Assembly (NCBI RefSeq): GCF_003345295.1
Contig: NZ_CP031055.1
Span: forward strand, 3,457,947-3,521,946
Origin: Vibrio splendidus
GTDB taxonomy: Bacteria > Pseudomonadota > Gammaproteobacteria > Enterobacterales > Vibrionaceae
Reading direction: 5' to 3'
DNA length: 64,000 nt
Positions 41,358-51,123 of this stretch are shown here, piece after piece. Each line of letters starts with the position of its first letter. The stretch's first letter is position 1. Under the pieces are notes generated by a model that saw nothing but the letters and a program-made list of their open reading frames with translations, was not told the DNA's origin and made no database searches. The position numbers were made by a program, and so were the translations under genes.

Positions 41358-41822
41358 ATGAGCACGAAACAATTTACTTTGAAAGATGAACAAGCAACGA
41401 TTCAATTAGGGACGGAGCTTTCTAATCTTTGCTCACAGCAGACGACTATTTATCTGCATGGTGATCTTGGCGCAGGTAAAACGACCTTCAGTCGTGGCTT
41501 TGTAAAAGCACTTGGCCATCAAGGAAATGTAAAGAGCCCAACGTATACTTTAGTTGAACCTTATCAACTTGCCGATTGGCAGGTATATCACTTCGATCTT
41601 TATCGCTTAGCCGATCCTGAAGAATTGGAGTTCATGGGGATTCGTGATTACTTCACACCAGATGCTATCTGTTTGGTTGAATGGCCTGAGAAAGGCTATG
41701 GGATGCTACCAGAAGCCGATTTGGACATTGATATTCGTTACCAAGACGACCACCGTATTGTTTCTTTAACCGCTAATAGTGAATACGGACAGCGCTTACT
41801 TAGTCAGTTGGAGTTATGTTGA
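41358..41822 (+). CDS. tsaE: tRNA threonylcarbamoyladenosine biosynthesis ATPase TsaE
   Basis: 154 residues from ATG 41358 with AGAGAA upstream; upstream in-frame codons are not family-like. P-loop 'GDLGAGKTTFSRG' near residue 38, 'KSPTYTLVEPY' near 65, 'FDLYRL' near 82 and 'VEWPEKG' near 110 match TsaE. It works with TsaB, TsaC and TsaD to make t6A37 in ANN-decoding tRNAs. Its stop overlaps the amiB start (ATGTTGA), so it heads the tsaE-amiB-mutL-miaA-hfq-hflXKC operon. Confidence 0.95.
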   Translation: MSTKQFTLKDEQATIQLGTELSNLCSQQTTIYLHGDLGAGKTTFSRGFVKALGHQGNVKSPTYTLVEPYQLADWQVYHFDLYRLADPEELEFMGIRDYFTPDAICLVEWPEKGYGMLPEADLDIDIRYQDDHRIVSLTANSEYGQRLLSQLELC

Positions 41823-43537
41823 TTTCTAGACGCCTTATTTCAGCAGTAGCCATGATGGCTGCTGTTTTTTCTATACTGTTTTCTTCACTTGTTTCTGCAA
41901 ACTCACTGAAAAGTTTAAGGGTTTGGCCTTCCCCAGAAGAAACTCGTGTGGTTATTGACTTAAAATCAGAAGCGGACTTTAGCTATTTCACCTTGAGTAG
42001 CCCGAGTCGTTTAGTGGTCGATTTAAAAAAGACCAACCTTGCAACTAAGTTACCGGTCGTGGTGAAAGATAGCCCCGTTCTATCTAAGATTCGTAAGAGT
42101 TCTCCGCCAGACAAAAACACCTATCGCTTGGTTTTTGAGTTGAAGAAGTCCTCTACAGCGGAGTTGTTTAAACTCAGCCCGACTCCTGGTGGTCAGTACG
42201 GACATCGTCTGGTGATCGATCTACCTCATGGTGTGGCAAGCAAGGGGACTACGACGTCGAAGCCGAGTAAACCAACGGTGAGCAAAAATATTAATCAGGT
42301 TAAACGTCAGAAAGACATTCTGATCGTGATTGACCCTGGTCACGGTGGTGAGGATCCAGGCTCTATTGGTCCAAGTCGTAAGTATGAAAAGAATGCGACT
42401 CTGAGTATTTCTCGTAAGCTTGCTGCACAGTTGAATGCGGTTCCTGGGATTAAAACTCGTATGACCCGTAACGCCGACTACTTTGTAAACCTTAACCGAC
42501 GTGTCGCGATTGCTCGTGAAAACGAAGCTCATCTGTTTATCTCTATTCACGCGGATGCTTTTACGACCCCTCAACCAAGAGGTGGTTCGGTGTTTGTGTT
42601 GAATACTCGACGCGCAAATACTGAGATCTCTCGATGGATCGAGAACAAAGAGAAGCAGTCTGAATTACTCGGTGGTAGCGGTGCGGCTTTCACTGGCAAT
42701 ATTGATGATAAGAACGTAAACCAAACTCTGCTTGATTTGCAGTTCAGCCACTCACAGAAAGAGGGCTATAAGCTCGCAACCACCATTCTGTCTGAGATGG
42801 GTAAGGTTGCTAAGCTTCATAACAGTAAACCAATCAATACCAGTTTGGCGGTATTACGTTCACCACAGATACCATCGGTCTTGGTCGAGACGGGTTTTAT
42901 TTCGAATCCGACCGAAGAGAAGCTGCTCTTCCAACGTTCGCACCAAGATAAATTGGCACGAGCAGTGACCAAAGCGGTCGTTAAGTATTTGAAGGCTAAC
43001 CCGCCAGAAGGGATTATCTTGTCTAATGCAACGTCGTCAACGGGTAGCGTGAGCCAACATAAAGTGTCTCGTGGTGAGTCTCTGTCTGTGATTGCGAGTA
43101 AATATGGCACCTCGACACAGACGTTGATGAAATTCAACAATCTGAAATCGAGCAGCCTAGCGATCGGCCAAGTGCTTAAGATCCCAAGCAGTGCTTCAGG
43201 GTCATCATCAAGCAGCGCAGTGAAAACCAAGACCATAACCCACACGGTTAAGTCTGGAGAGTACCTAGGCAAGATAGCCAGCCGTTACAAAGTACGGGTA
43301 GCTGATATCAAACGTGAGAACCGCTTGAAGTCTGAAACATTGAAAGTGGGTCAGAAGCTACGTATTACGGTTGAAGTGAAAGATGTCCCTCTGCGTAAAC
43401 ATAAAGTCGCAAGAGGTGATTATCTTGGCAAGATTGCTTCGAAATACGGCGTGAGTGTTAACAGTATTCGCCAAGCGAATAAGCTACGATCTGACAGCCT
43501 AGCGGTAGGGCAGGTGTTGATTATTCCGCACAAGTAA
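41816..43537 (+). CDS. amiB: N-acetylmuramoyl-L-alanine amidase AmiB with three LysM domains
   Basis: 573 residues. A signal peptide (1-25), AMIN domain (about 30-130), Amidase_3 domain (about 165-395) with zinc and catalytic residues in 'IDPGHGGEDPG', 'EKNAT', 'SIHADAF' and 'VLVETGFISN', then three LysM repeats near 413, 475 and 528, each with 'GExLxxIAxxYG'-type sequence. It cuts cell-wall peptides from glycan during daughter-cell separation in the periplasm. E. coli AmiB lacks LysM; the LysM form is known in other gammaproteobacteria including Vibrio. Its start overlaps tsaE; mutL follows 51 bp later. Confidence 0.94.
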   Translation: MLISRRLISAVAMMAAVFSILFSSLVSANSLKSLRVWPSPEETRVVIDLKSEADFSYFTLSSPSRLVVDLKKTNLATKLPVVVKDSPVLSKIRKSSPPDKNTYRLVFELKKSSTAELFKLSPTPGGQYGHRLVIDLPHGVASKGTTTSKPSKPTVSKNINQVKRQKDILIVIDPGHGGEDPGSIGPSRKYEKNATLSISRKLAAQLNAVPGIKTRMTRNADYFVNLNRRVAIARENEAHLFISIHADAFTTPQPRGGSVFVLNTRRANTEISRWIENKEKQSELLGGSGAAFTGNIDDKNVNQTLLDLQFSHSQKEGYKLATTILSEMGKVAKLHNSKPINTSLAVLRSPQIPSVLVETGFISNPTEEKLLFQRSHQDKLARAVTKAVVKYLKANPPEGIILSNATSSTGSVSQHKVSRGESLSVIASKYGTSTQTLMKFNNLKSSSLAIGQVLKIPSSASGSSSSSAVKTKTITHTVKSGEYLGKIASRYKVRVADIKRENRLKSETLKVGQKLRITVEVKDVPLRKHKVARGDYLGKIASKYGVSVNSIRQANKLRSDSLAVGQVLIIPHK

Positions 43538-43588
43538 GCTTTTTAACGCAGACATGTTTCCATCAATGGCAGTAAGGTAGCTGTAAAT

Positions 43589-45883
43589 ATGACGATCAAA
43601 ATACTGCCAGCTCGGTTAGCTAACCAAATCGCAGCGGGTGAAGTGGTAGAAAGACCAGCCTCTGTTGTAAAAGAGTTGGTTGAGAACAGTTTGGATTCAG
43701 GTGCCACACGTATCGATATTGATATCGAGAAAGGTGGCGCTAAGATGATCCGCGTTCGTGACAACGGCAAGGGCATCGTCAAAGATGAGCTTGCCTTAGC
43801 GCTGAGCCGTCATGCTACCTCTAAGATTCATACCCTTGATGACCTTGAGGCGATCGTCAGCCTTGGTTTCCGTGGTGAGGCGCTCGCGAGTATCAGCTCT
43901 GTTGCGCGCTTAACCATGACTTCACGCCCTGCCACTCAAGATCAAGCTTGGGCAGCACACAGTGAAGGCCGTGACATGCAGGTGAAACTGCAGCCTGCGG
44001 CGCATCCCATTGGTACTTCGGTCGAGGTGTTGGACCTGTTCTTCAATACGCCAGCACGCCGCAAGTTCTTACGCACCGAGAAAACCGAATTCACGCATAT
44101 CGATGAGCTGCTTAAACGTATCGCATTGAGTCGCTTTGATGTGACGATTAACCTTCGTCATAACGGCAAAATGATTCGTCAGTACCGCGCTGCCAAAACA
44201 CAAGTTCAAGCAGAAAAACGCATCGCTGCGGTATGTGGCAATCCTTTTGTTCGTCATATGCTTAAGATCGAACTTGAGCATCAAGGCCTAAAACTTCATG
44301 GCTGGATCACCACGCCAGAAGGAGCAAGACAACAAAGCGATCTACAATACTGCTATGTGAACGGCCGTATGATGCGTGACAAGCTGATCAATCATGCGAT
44401 TCGTCAAAGCTATGAGACTAGCCTGCGTCCAGACCAATTCGCAACTTATGTACTGTTTATTGAATTAGACCCGCATCAGGTGGATGTGAATGTTCACCCT
44501 GCAAAACATGAAGTGCGTTTCCACCAAGCTCGCCTTGTGCATGATTTCATTTATCAGGCATTGAGTGATGGACTAGCCCAAAGCAAACAGATTAATGCGG
44601 TACCAATCAAGCAGTCTGCGTTTCATCAATCAGAAGCAACGAATTATCAGCAAGATAATGCAATTCCTGAATCTAGTTATGTGACGAGTTACCCAACGCA
44701 AGAAAGCACTGTCCCTGCTTATTCGGATCAAAACCCAGTATCTGATCAAAACCCTCCATCTGAAAGGGCGCGACATGCTATTGAGCAAACGCCAGCCTAC
44801 CCGAGAAAAGCTGAGTCTGAGCACGCTTATGAGCAACGTCAACACAACGTTAATGATGGTGGGCAGCACTATGGCTCAACAGCCAACCGAGGTTCATCGT
44901 CTAGCAGGGGCTCTTCAACCAACTTAGATTCGTCTACTAACATGAGTTCAGCTAACACAGGCTCGTCGCCTCGCGAAACCAGTTTTACCGGGTCTCCTCG
45001 TCAAGAGTGGATCGAGTCTCGACCTGAACCTAAAAAAGAGAAAGAGCCACACCAGCATCATGGTGAACCCGCGCCCTCTAAGCGAGAAGTGAAAGCCTAC
45101 AAAGAGCTTCTGAAAACGCCAGATTTGGATGATCAAGTTGTAGCTCCATCATCTCCTCAAGAGCATGTGGCACCAGTAGGAACCAGAGAAAACATAGAAA
45201 ATAGAGAAGCTAAGCCTGCTCAACAGAATCCTGTTCATTCAAAGCCAAGAGCACCTGTGACGGACTTAGGCAAAGCCGTCTCGGTAGTGGAACGCCAATA
45301 TTTGGTAATGGGAAACAAAAACGGCAGCGTATTGGTGTCTCTAGCCAAAGCGGAATTGCTACGTGTGATTGGCCAACTTGATACTCGAGAAGGGGCGTTA
45401 AAAAGCCAACCGTTATTGGTGCCTTTATCGATTAAGCTTGGTAGTGAACTTGTCGAGGTTGCTAAGGCGTTGAGCCAAACACTGGCGTTATTGGGGATTG
45501 AGCTTAAGGCGCGAAACAGTGAAGCGGTAATGGTGATGGGCGTGCCTTCTCCTTTGAGGCAGCAAAACTTACAAATTTTGATCCCAGATCTGTTATCTTA
45601 CGCGGCTTCATTAAACGCTCAGATTGTCGATAATCACGCTGCTACTGTTTTTAACGCAGATAATGTTTCTAACGCTGCTAATGTTTTTAACGATATGTTG
45701 CCATCATTGGTCAACTGGATCGGGATTCAAACGGCACAAGTAAAAAGCGACTACACTTTATCTGAAGCGGTTCAACTAGTTGGGGAACTTGAACAGCTTT
45801 GGCATGGTCTACTTCCATTAGATGATCCAGAGTTTGTCAATCCTATCGACTTTTCAGCGACCATAGCCGCGTTTACGGTTTAA
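43589..45883 (+). CDS. mutL: DNA mismatch repair protein MutL
   Basis: 764 residues, long for the family (E. coli 615). The GHKL ATPase has 'ENSLDSGA' near residue 33, 'RDNGKGI' near 57 and 'GFRGEALASISSV' near 93. The C-terminal dimerisation domain starts near 565 ('VVERQYLVMGN'). The extra length is in the linker (about 335-550), rich in Ser, Asn, Gln and Thr with short repeats. A small NADN/AANVFN-type repeat also interrupts the C-terminal domain (residues about 687-703). No DQHA-x2-E endonuclease motif is present, fitting a Dam/MutH system. GTAAAT precedes the ATG; a clear Shine-Dalgarno is lacking. Confidence 0.95.
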   Translation: MTIKILPARLANQIAAGEVVERPASVVKELVENSLDSGATRIDIDIEKGGAKMIRVRDNGKGIVKDELALALSRHATSKIHTLDDLEAIVSLGFRGEALASISSVARLTMTSRPATQDQAWAAHSEGRDMQVKLQPAAHPIGTSVEVLDLFFNTPARRKFLRTEKTEFTHIDELLKRIALSRFDVTINLRHNGKMIRQYRAAKTQVQAEKRIAAVCGNPFVRHMLKIELEHQGLKLHGWITTPEGARQQSDLQYCYVNGRMMRDKLINHAIRQSYETSLRPDQFATYVLFIELDPHQVDVNVHPAKHEVRFHQARLVHDFIYQALSDGLAQSKQINAVPIKQSAFHQSEATNYQQDNAIPESSYVTSYPTQESTVPAYSDQNPVSDQNPPSERARHAIEQTPAYPRKAESEHAYEQRQHNVNDGGQHYGSTANRGSSSSRGSSTNLDSSTNMSSANTGSSPRETSFTGSPRQEWIESRPEPKKEKEPHQHHGEPAPSKREVKAYKELLKTPDLDDQVVAPSSPQEHVAPVGTRENIENREAKPAQQNPVHSKPRAPVTDLGKAVSVVERQYLVMGNKNGSVLVSLAKAELLRVIGQLDTREGALKSQPLLVPLSIKLGSELVEVAKALSQTLALLGIELKARNSEAVMVMGVPSPLRQQNLQILIPDLLSYAASLNAQIVDNHAATVFNADNVSNAANVFNDMLPSLVNWIGIQTAQVKSDYTLSEAVQLVGELEQLWHGLLPLDDPEFVNPIDFSATIAAFTV
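45644..45696. repeat. Imperfect tandem repeat inside mutL
   Basis: TGTTTTTAACGCAGATAA, TGTTTCTAACGCTGCTAA and TGTTTTTAACGATATG follow each other. In frame they encode three V-(F/S)-N-A/D-type units inside the C-terminal domain. Confidence 0.85.
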
Positions 45884-45980
45884 CTTTTTCGCGATGGCAT
45901 TTGTCTTTTTAGCTGAATACGTCGCGACACAAAGCCCTTTTTTATAAAGCGCTCTAACAGAGAAACAAATACAAAATATC

Positions 45981-46913
45981 ATGACTGAAAAATTACCTTT
46001 AGCGTTGTTTTTAATGGGCCCTACGGCATCAGGAAAAACAGATTTAGCTATCCGCTTACGTCAGAAATACCCAGTAGAGATCATCAGTGTCGACTCAGCA
46101 TTGATCTACAAAGACATGGATATCGGCACCGCTAAACCGGATGCAGGAGAGCTCGCGCTCGCGCCCCATCGTTTGATTGATATTCTCGATCCAAGCGAAG
46201 CGTATTCTGCGGCAGATTTTCGTCGTGATGCGATCAATGAAATGAATAAGATTGTAGCGGAAGGAAAAATTCCGTTACTGGTTGGTGGCACAATGCTGTA
46301 CTACAAAGCATTGTTGGAAGGCTTATCGCCATTACCGGCCGCGGATCAAGAGATTCGTAAGCAGATTGAAGCGGAGTCTATTGAACAGGGTTGGCAGGCA
46401 TTGCATGATCAATTAAGAGAGATAGATCCCGTATCCGCTGAAAGAATACACCCAAATGATCCACAAAGGCTTTCAAGGGCATTGGAAGTTTACCGAATTT
46501 CGGGTAAAACATTAACAGAGCTAACTCAAACGAAAGGCGATAGCCTGCCATTTCGTGTAAAACAATTTGCAATAGCTCCCAAGGAAAGGAAAGAGCTCCA
46601 TCGCCGTATTGAACTTCGCTTTGAGAAGATGATAGAGGCGGGGTTTGAAGATGAGATGAAGGCGCTATATGCCAGAGACGATCTTCACCCTGAACTGCCA
46701 TCGATCCGATGCGTTGGTTATAGGCAGATGTGGGATTATTTAGATGGGAATTGCGATTTAGACGAAGCGGTTTTCCGTGGTGTCTGCGCAACCCGTCAAT
46801 TGGCCAAGCGACAAATCACCTGGTTACGCAGTTGGGATGATTTAACTTGGTTGGATAGCGAAAACATTGATCAGGCGTTAGAAACTCTTTCAGATGCAAT
46901 AGCATCTGATTAG
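45981..46913 (+). CDS. miaA: tRNA dimethylallyltransferase
   Basis: 310 residues. P-loop 'GPTASGKTDLAI' near residue 13, 'SVDSALIYKDMDIGTAKP' near 36-53, 'GGTMLYYKALLEGL' near 100 and 'QLAKRQITWLR' near 275 are the family motifs. It adds dimethylallyl to A37 of UNN-decoding tRNAs, the first step of ms2i6A. It follows mutL in the conserved operon. A TCAGATGC/GCATCTGA hairpin overlaps its last codons, and a -10-like TATAAT (46924-46929) lies just after the stop, possibly an hfq promoter. Confidence 0.97.
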   Translation: MTEKLPLALFLMGPTASGKTDLAIRLRQKYPVEIISVDSALIYKDMDIGTAKPDAGELALAPHRLIDILDPSEAYSAADFRRDAINEMNKIVAEGKIPLLVGGTMLYYKALLEGLSPLPAADQEIRKQIEAESIEQGWQALHDQLREIDPVSAERIHPNDPQRLSRALEVYRISGKTLTELTQTKGDSLPFRVKQFAIAPKERKELHRRIELRFEKMIEAGFEDEMKALYARDDLHPELPSIRCVGYRQMWDYLDGNCDLDEAVFRGVCATRQLAKRQITWLRSWDDLTWLDSENIDQALETLSDAIASD

Positions 46914-46969
46914 TATTGCTGTGTATAATGTGATCGCTTTTTGCGTGAATATACTCTGAAAAGGATCAG

Positions 46970-47005
46970 TTATTGAGGCTTTTAAAAATCACAGCCTTTC
47001 AATAA
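46970..47005. promoter_or_regulatory. Hairpin in the hfq leader
   Basis: TTATTGAGGCT (46970-46980) pairs with AGCCTTTCAATAA (46993-47005) with a two-base bulge. It lies between a likely hfq promoter (TATAAT 46924-46929) and the hfq start. A T run follows 8 bases later, so partial termination is possible. Confidence 0.5.
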
Positions 47006-47106
47006 CAACGGAGTTTTTTTATTCGTTTAGCTCAGATGCAAAGGCCGCACCTTTTTGTGCACCACTAGCTAAATAATTACAACAAAATATAAATAAGGAA
47101 AATAAA

Positions 47107-47373
47107 ATGGCTAAGGGGCAATCGCTACAAGACCCATTCCTAAATGCACTCCGTCGTGAGCGCATTCCAGTCTCTATCTATCTTGTTAACGGCATCAAGC
47201 TGCAAGGTCAGATCGAGTCTTTCGATCAATTCGTGATCTTATTGAAGAACACAGTAAACCAAATGGTTTACAAGCATGCGATTTCTACTGTGGTTCCTGC
47301 TCGTGCAGTTAGTCACCACAGCGGCGAGCAACAGCGTGCGCCATCTGATCGTCCAGAGAAGACTGAAGATTAA
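47107..47373 (+). CDS. hfq: RNA chaperone Hfq
   Basis: 88 residues. The Sm1 region 'QDPFLNALRRERIPVSIYL' (residues 8-26) and Sm2 'VYKHAISTVVPAR' (55-67) are nearly identical to E. coli Hfq; the C-terminal tail is shorter (E. coli 102). The hexamer pairs small RNAs with mRNAs, including the quorum-sensing Qrr RNAs in vibrios. AAGGAA lies upstream of ATG. It is followed 44 bp later by hflX. Confidence 0.98.
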   Translation: MAKGQSLQDPFLNALRRERIPVSIYLVNGIKLQGQIESFDQFVILLKNTVNQMVYKHAISTVVPARAVSHHSGEQQRAPSDRPEKTED

Positions 47374-47417
47374 TCGTTCAATTGATACAGCTTGCGCTGT
47401 AATAAGGAGTTGGTTGC

Positions 47418-48725
47418 TTGTTTGACCGTTATGAATCCGGCGAGCGAGCCGTACTTGTTCATATCAACTTCACGCAAGAGGGAGAATGGGAAGACCTAAG
47501 CGAATGTGAAATGCTGGTCTCCTCAGCGGGGGTAGAAACGCTACAAGTGATTACTGGTAGCCGACAATCCCCACTCCCTAAATACTACGTTGGAGAAGGT
47601 AAAGCCCTAGAAATCGCTCAAGCCGTTCAGCTGACCGGTGCTGAAATTGTGATTTTTAACCACTCTCTCTCTCCTGCCCAAGAGCGAAACCTCGAGCAAT
47701 TGTGTAAATGTCGTGTGATTGATCGCACGGGTTTAATCTTAGATATCTTTGCACAACGTGCGCGAACTCATGAAGGTAAGCTACAAGTTGAGCTCGCTCA
47801 GCTTCGTCATATCTCTACCCGATTGATTCGTGGTTGGACTCACCTTGAAAGGCAAAAAGGTGGTATTGGTCTTCGTGGTCCAGGTGAAACTCAACTGGAA
47901 ACCGATCGACGTTTGTTGCGTGACCGTATAAAAGCGATATTACGTCGTTTAGCGAAAGTGGCTAAGCAGCGTGAACAAGGACGACGTGCTCGTAATCGAG
48001 CTGAAATCCCAACAATTTCTTTGGTTGGTTATACCAACGCAGGGAAATCAACACTTTTCAATCAAATCACTAGTGCAGGTGTTTATGCGGCAGACCAACT
48101 GTTTGCAACTCTAGACCCAACACTACGTAAGATTGAATTGGCAGATGTCGGGCCTGCAATTCTCGCAGATACCGTAGGTTTTATCCGTCATCTACCACAC
48201 GACTTGGTCGCTGCGTTCAAGGCTACGTTACAAGAGACGCAGGAAGCTGACATTTTGTTACATGTTGTTGATGCCAGTGATGACCGCTTTCGTGAGAACA
48301 TTCAGGCTGTTCATGAAGTATTAGAAGAAATCGATGCTCATGAAGTGCCAACCCTTGTAGTCATGAACAAAATTGACTGCATGGAAGACCAAAAACCTCG
48401 AATTGAAAGAGACGAAGAGGGCGCACCACGCGCTGTTTGGGTTTCTGCAATGGAAGGAGAAGGGATTGAACTGCTGTTTGAGGCTTTAACTGAGCGTTTA
48501 GCGAGTCAAATGGTTCAATTCCGGTTGTGTATTCCACATCAACATCAAGGCCGTATTCGCAGCTTATTCTTCGAGATGAAATGTATTCAACAGGAAGAGT
48601 ATGATGAAAATGGTAACTTGTTGATAGATATCCGAATGCAACAAATAGATTGGTCTAAACTTGAAAAAAGAGAAGGGGCGCTCTTAGGTGACTTTATCGT
48701 TACCAAAGAGACTGCTACAGTATAA
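47418..48725 (+). CDS. hflX: GTPase HflX
   Basis: 435 residues from TTG 47418, preceded by AAGGAG 8 bases upstream; translation gives the canonical 'MFDRYESGERAVLVHINF'. N-terminal HflX domain with the Gly-rich 'GIGLRGPGETQLETDRR' near 150, then the G domain: 'GYTNAGKST' near 203, 'DTVGFIRHLPH' near 252, 'NKID' near 318. HflX binds 50S and splits ribosomes, mainly under heat stress. Part of the hfq-hflX-hflK-hflC run. Confidence 0.97.
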   Translation: MFDRYESGERAVLVHINFTQEGEWEDLSECEMLVSSAGVETLQVITGSRQSPLPKYYVGEGKALEIAQAVQLTGAEIVIFNHSLSPAQERNLEQLCKCRVIDRTGLILDIFAQRARTHEGKLQVELAQLRHISTRLIRGWTHLERQKGGIGLRGPGETQLETDRRLLRDRIKAILRRLAKVAKQREQGRRARNRAEIPTISLVGYTNAGKSTLFNQITSAGVYAADQLFATLDPTLRKIELADVGPAILADTVGFIRHLPHDLVAAFKATLQETQEADILLHVVDASDDRFRENIQAVHEVLEEIDAHEVPTLVVMNKIDCMEDQKPRIERDEEGAPRAVWVSAMEGEGIELLFEALTERLASQMVQFRLCIPHQHQGRIRSLFFEMKCIQQEEYDENGNLLIDIRMQQIDWSKLEKREGALLGDFIVTKETATV

Positions 48726-48752
48726 CGTCATATCAAATGATGGAGCTTTCTA

Positions 48753-49955
48753 ATGGCGTGGAATGAGCCTGGAAATAATAACAACGGCGATAATAACGGC
48801 CGCGATAATGACCCTTGGGGTAAGAACAATAATCGCGGCGGCCGAGATCAAGGACCGCCAGACTTAGACGAAGTGTTTAGTAAACTAAGTCAAAAGTTAG
48901 GTGGCAAGTTTGGTAAAAAAGGTGGCAACGGTAACGGGCCATCTATTGGTGGTGGCGGTGCGATTGGCTTTGGTGTCATTGCTGTCATTGCGATTGCTAT
49001 CTGGTTCTTCGCTGGTTTCTACACCGTTGGCGAAGCAGAAAGAGCCGTTGTACTTCGACTGGGTCAATTCGACCGTATCGAAGAACCGGGTCTTAACTGG
49101 CACCCACGCTTCATCGATGAAATTAAAGATGAGCAACTGGTTAACGTTCAAGCGATTCGTTCTCTACGTGCTTCTGGCACCATGCTAACGAAAGATGAAA
49201 ACGTTGTGACGGTTGAAATGGGCGTTCAATACCGTGTTTCTGACCCGTACAAGTACTTGTATCGTGTAACGGATGCGGATGATAGCTTACGCCAAGCAAC
49301 CGATTCTGCGCTTCGTGCGGTAATTGGTGACTCACTAATGGATAGTATCCTAACAAGTGGTCGTCAGCAGATTCGTCAGAGCACTCAAGAAACGTTGAAC
49401 CGTATTATTGATAGCTACGACATGGGTATTCTGATTGTTGACGTGAACTTCCAGTCAGCACGTCCACCTGAGCAAGTGAAAGATGCATTTGATGATGCTA
49501 TCGCTGCTCGTGAGGATGAAGAGCGTTTTGAACGTGAAGCTGAAGCTTACCGAAATGACATTCTTCCAAAAGCAACAGGTCGAGCTGAGCGTTTGAAGAA
49601 AGAAGCGGTCGGTTATTCTGAGCGTATTGTTAATGGTGCTTTGGGTCAGGTTGCTCAGTTCGAGAAGCTTTTACCTGAATACCAAGCTGCTCCTGAAGTA
49701 ACACGTAACCGTATGTACCTTGATACAATGGAAAAAGTGTACTCAAGCACATCGAAAGTCCTGATTGATTCTGAATCAAGCGGTAACTTGCTATACCTAC
49801 CAATTGATAAGCTAGGCGCACAAGGTGGTTCTCAGTCGGGCACTCGCCCTGCAAAAGCATCATCAACTTACGATCAAATTGAGTTAGAAACTCAAGCGGA
49901 TCCAAAGTCTAGCACTCAAACTCGTTCAGACAGTTCACGTCAAGGGAGATACTAA
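48753..49955 (+). CDS. hflK: FtsH protease regulator HflK
   Basis: 400 residues. The N-terminus is rich in Asn, Gly and Asp (residues 1-65). One membrane span (about 75-92) is followed by a periplasmic SPFH/band-7 domain with 'ERAVVLRLGQFDRIEEPGLNW' region (105-125) and a long coiled coil. With HflC it forms a large membrane cage around FtsH and controls its access to membrane substrates. GGAG lies before ATG. Three bases separate its stop from hflC. Confidence 0.97.
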   Translation: MAWNEPGNNNNGDNNGRDNDPWGKNNNRGGRDQGPPDLDEVFSKLSQKLGGKFGKKGGNGNGPSIGGGGAIGFGVIAVIAIAIWFFAGFYTVGEAERAVVLRLGQFDRIEEPGLNWHPRFIDEIKDEQLVNVQAIRSLRASGTMLTKDENVVTVEMGVQYRVSDPYKYLYRVTDADDSLRQATDSALRAVIGDSLMDSILTSGRQQIRQSTQETLNRIIDSYDMGILIVDVNFQSARPPEQVKDAFDDAIAAREDEERFEREAEAYRNDILPKATGRAERLKKEAVGYSERIVNGALGQVAQFEKLLPEYQAAPEVTRNRMYLDTMEKVYSSTSKVLIDSESSGNLLYLPIDKLGAQGGSQSGTRPAKASSTYDQIELETQADPKSSTQTRSDSSRQGRY

Positions 49956-49957
49956 TA

Positions 49958-50935
49958 ATGCGTAAATTAATGATCCCTGTATTAGTTGTGACGATTGCCC
50001 TTCTATTGATGTCACTATTTGTGATTCAAGAAGGCGAACGTGGCATGGTAATTCGTTTTGGTCGAGTTCTCGATGACAACGGCGTATCACGAATCTATGA
50101 ACCAGGCTTGCATTTTAAACTGCCACTGTTTGATCGCGTAAAAGTACTTGATGCTCGTATTCAAACGATGGATGGTCGTTCTGACCGTTTCGTAACATCA
50201 GAGAAAAAAGACGTTCTAATTGATACCTACGCAAAATGGCGTATTGCTGATTTTGGACGTTTTTATCTGAGTACCGGCGGCGGCAATATCATGACGGCAG
50301 AAGCACTTCTTGAGCGTAAAGTGACAGATGTTCTTCGTTCTGAAATTGGTGCGCGTGAAATTAAGCAGATCGTGTCAGGCCCTCGTAATAAGGACATCCT
50401 GCCAGACTCTGCTGATAGCGAAGTTGTTACAACGGTAGCGGCTGCAGAAGCTCTAGAAGTTGATGGCGAACGCGACAAGATCATGGAAAACGTTTTGTCT
50501 GGAACGTCAGAAAGTGCGATGGCTGATTTAGGTGTTGAAGTTGTTGATTTCCGAATGAAGAAGATTAACCTTCCTGACGAAATCAGTGAATCTATCTACC
50601 GCCGTATGCGTGCAGAACGTGAATCGGTTGCTCGTAGACACCGTTCTCAAGGTCGTGAGAAAGCCGAAGTTATCCGTGCTCAAGCTGAGCTAGAAGTAGC
50701 AACAGTTCTTGCAGAGGCTGACCGTACAGCTCGAATCACTCGTGGTGATGCAGATGCAGAAGCAGCGAAGATCTACTCTGATGTGTACAGTAAAGATCCT
50801 GAGTTCTATGGCTTCATGCGTTCATTGCAAGCTTATGAGACATCATTTAGCGATAAGAGCGACATTCTAGTACTGGATCCGAAGACTGACTTCTTCCAAT
50901 ACATGAATCAAGCGAGCGGCGCTCCAGCAAAATAA
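49958..50935 (+). CDS. hflC: FtsH protease regulator HflC
   Basis: 325 residues. N-terminal membrane span (about 5-22), then the SPFH domain with 'EGERGMVIRFGRV' near 28 and a long Ala/Glu/Arg-rich coiled coil near 215-265 ('RRHRSQGREKAEVIRAQAEL'). Partner of HflK in the inner-membrane HflKC-FtsH complex. It ends the tsaE-hflC operon at a strong terminator, followed by a 7-bp tandem repeat. Confidence 0.97.
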   Translation: MRKLMIPVLVVTIALLLMSLFVIQEGERGMVIRFGRVLDDNGVSRIYEPGLHFKLPLFDRVKVLDARIQTMDGRSDRFVTSEKKDVLIDTYAKWRIADFGRFYLSTGGGNIMTAEALLERKVTDVLRSEIGAREIKQIVSGPRNKDILPDSADSEVVTTVAAAEALEVDGERDKIMENVLSGTSESAMADLGVEVVDFRMKKINLPDEISESIYRRMRAERESVARRHRSQGREKAEVIRAQAELEVATVLAEADRTARITRGDADAEAAKIYSDVYSKDPEFYGFMRSLQAYETSFSDKSDILVLDPKTDFFQYMNQASGAPAK

Positions 50936-50986
50936 GCTGATGCGTTAGCGGATGCTTAGCTCAATAAGCAAAATACGTTAAAACTT

Positions 50987-51015
50987 AAAAGGCTCCCATT
51001 ATGGGAGCCTTTTTG
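50987..51015 (+). terminator. Rho-independent terminator after hflC
   Basis: AAAAGGCTCCCAT and ATGGGAGCCTTTT form a 12- to 13-bp stem with a minimal loop, followed by T. Confidence 0.93.
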
Positions 51016-51031
51016 TTTTCTATTCTTTGCA

Positions 51032-51063
51032 GACTAAAGACTAAAGACTAAAGACTAAAGACT
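51032..51063. repeat. 7-bp tandem repeat (GACTAAA x 4.6)
   Basis: Four perfect GACTAAA units (51032-51059) plus GACT, just beyond the hflC terminator. Confidence 0.95.
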
Positions 51064-51123
51064 GAATATTGGCCATTGCGTCCTCGAGGGAAATCAAGCG
51101 ACAGAGCCTTGCTTTGAGAGAGC

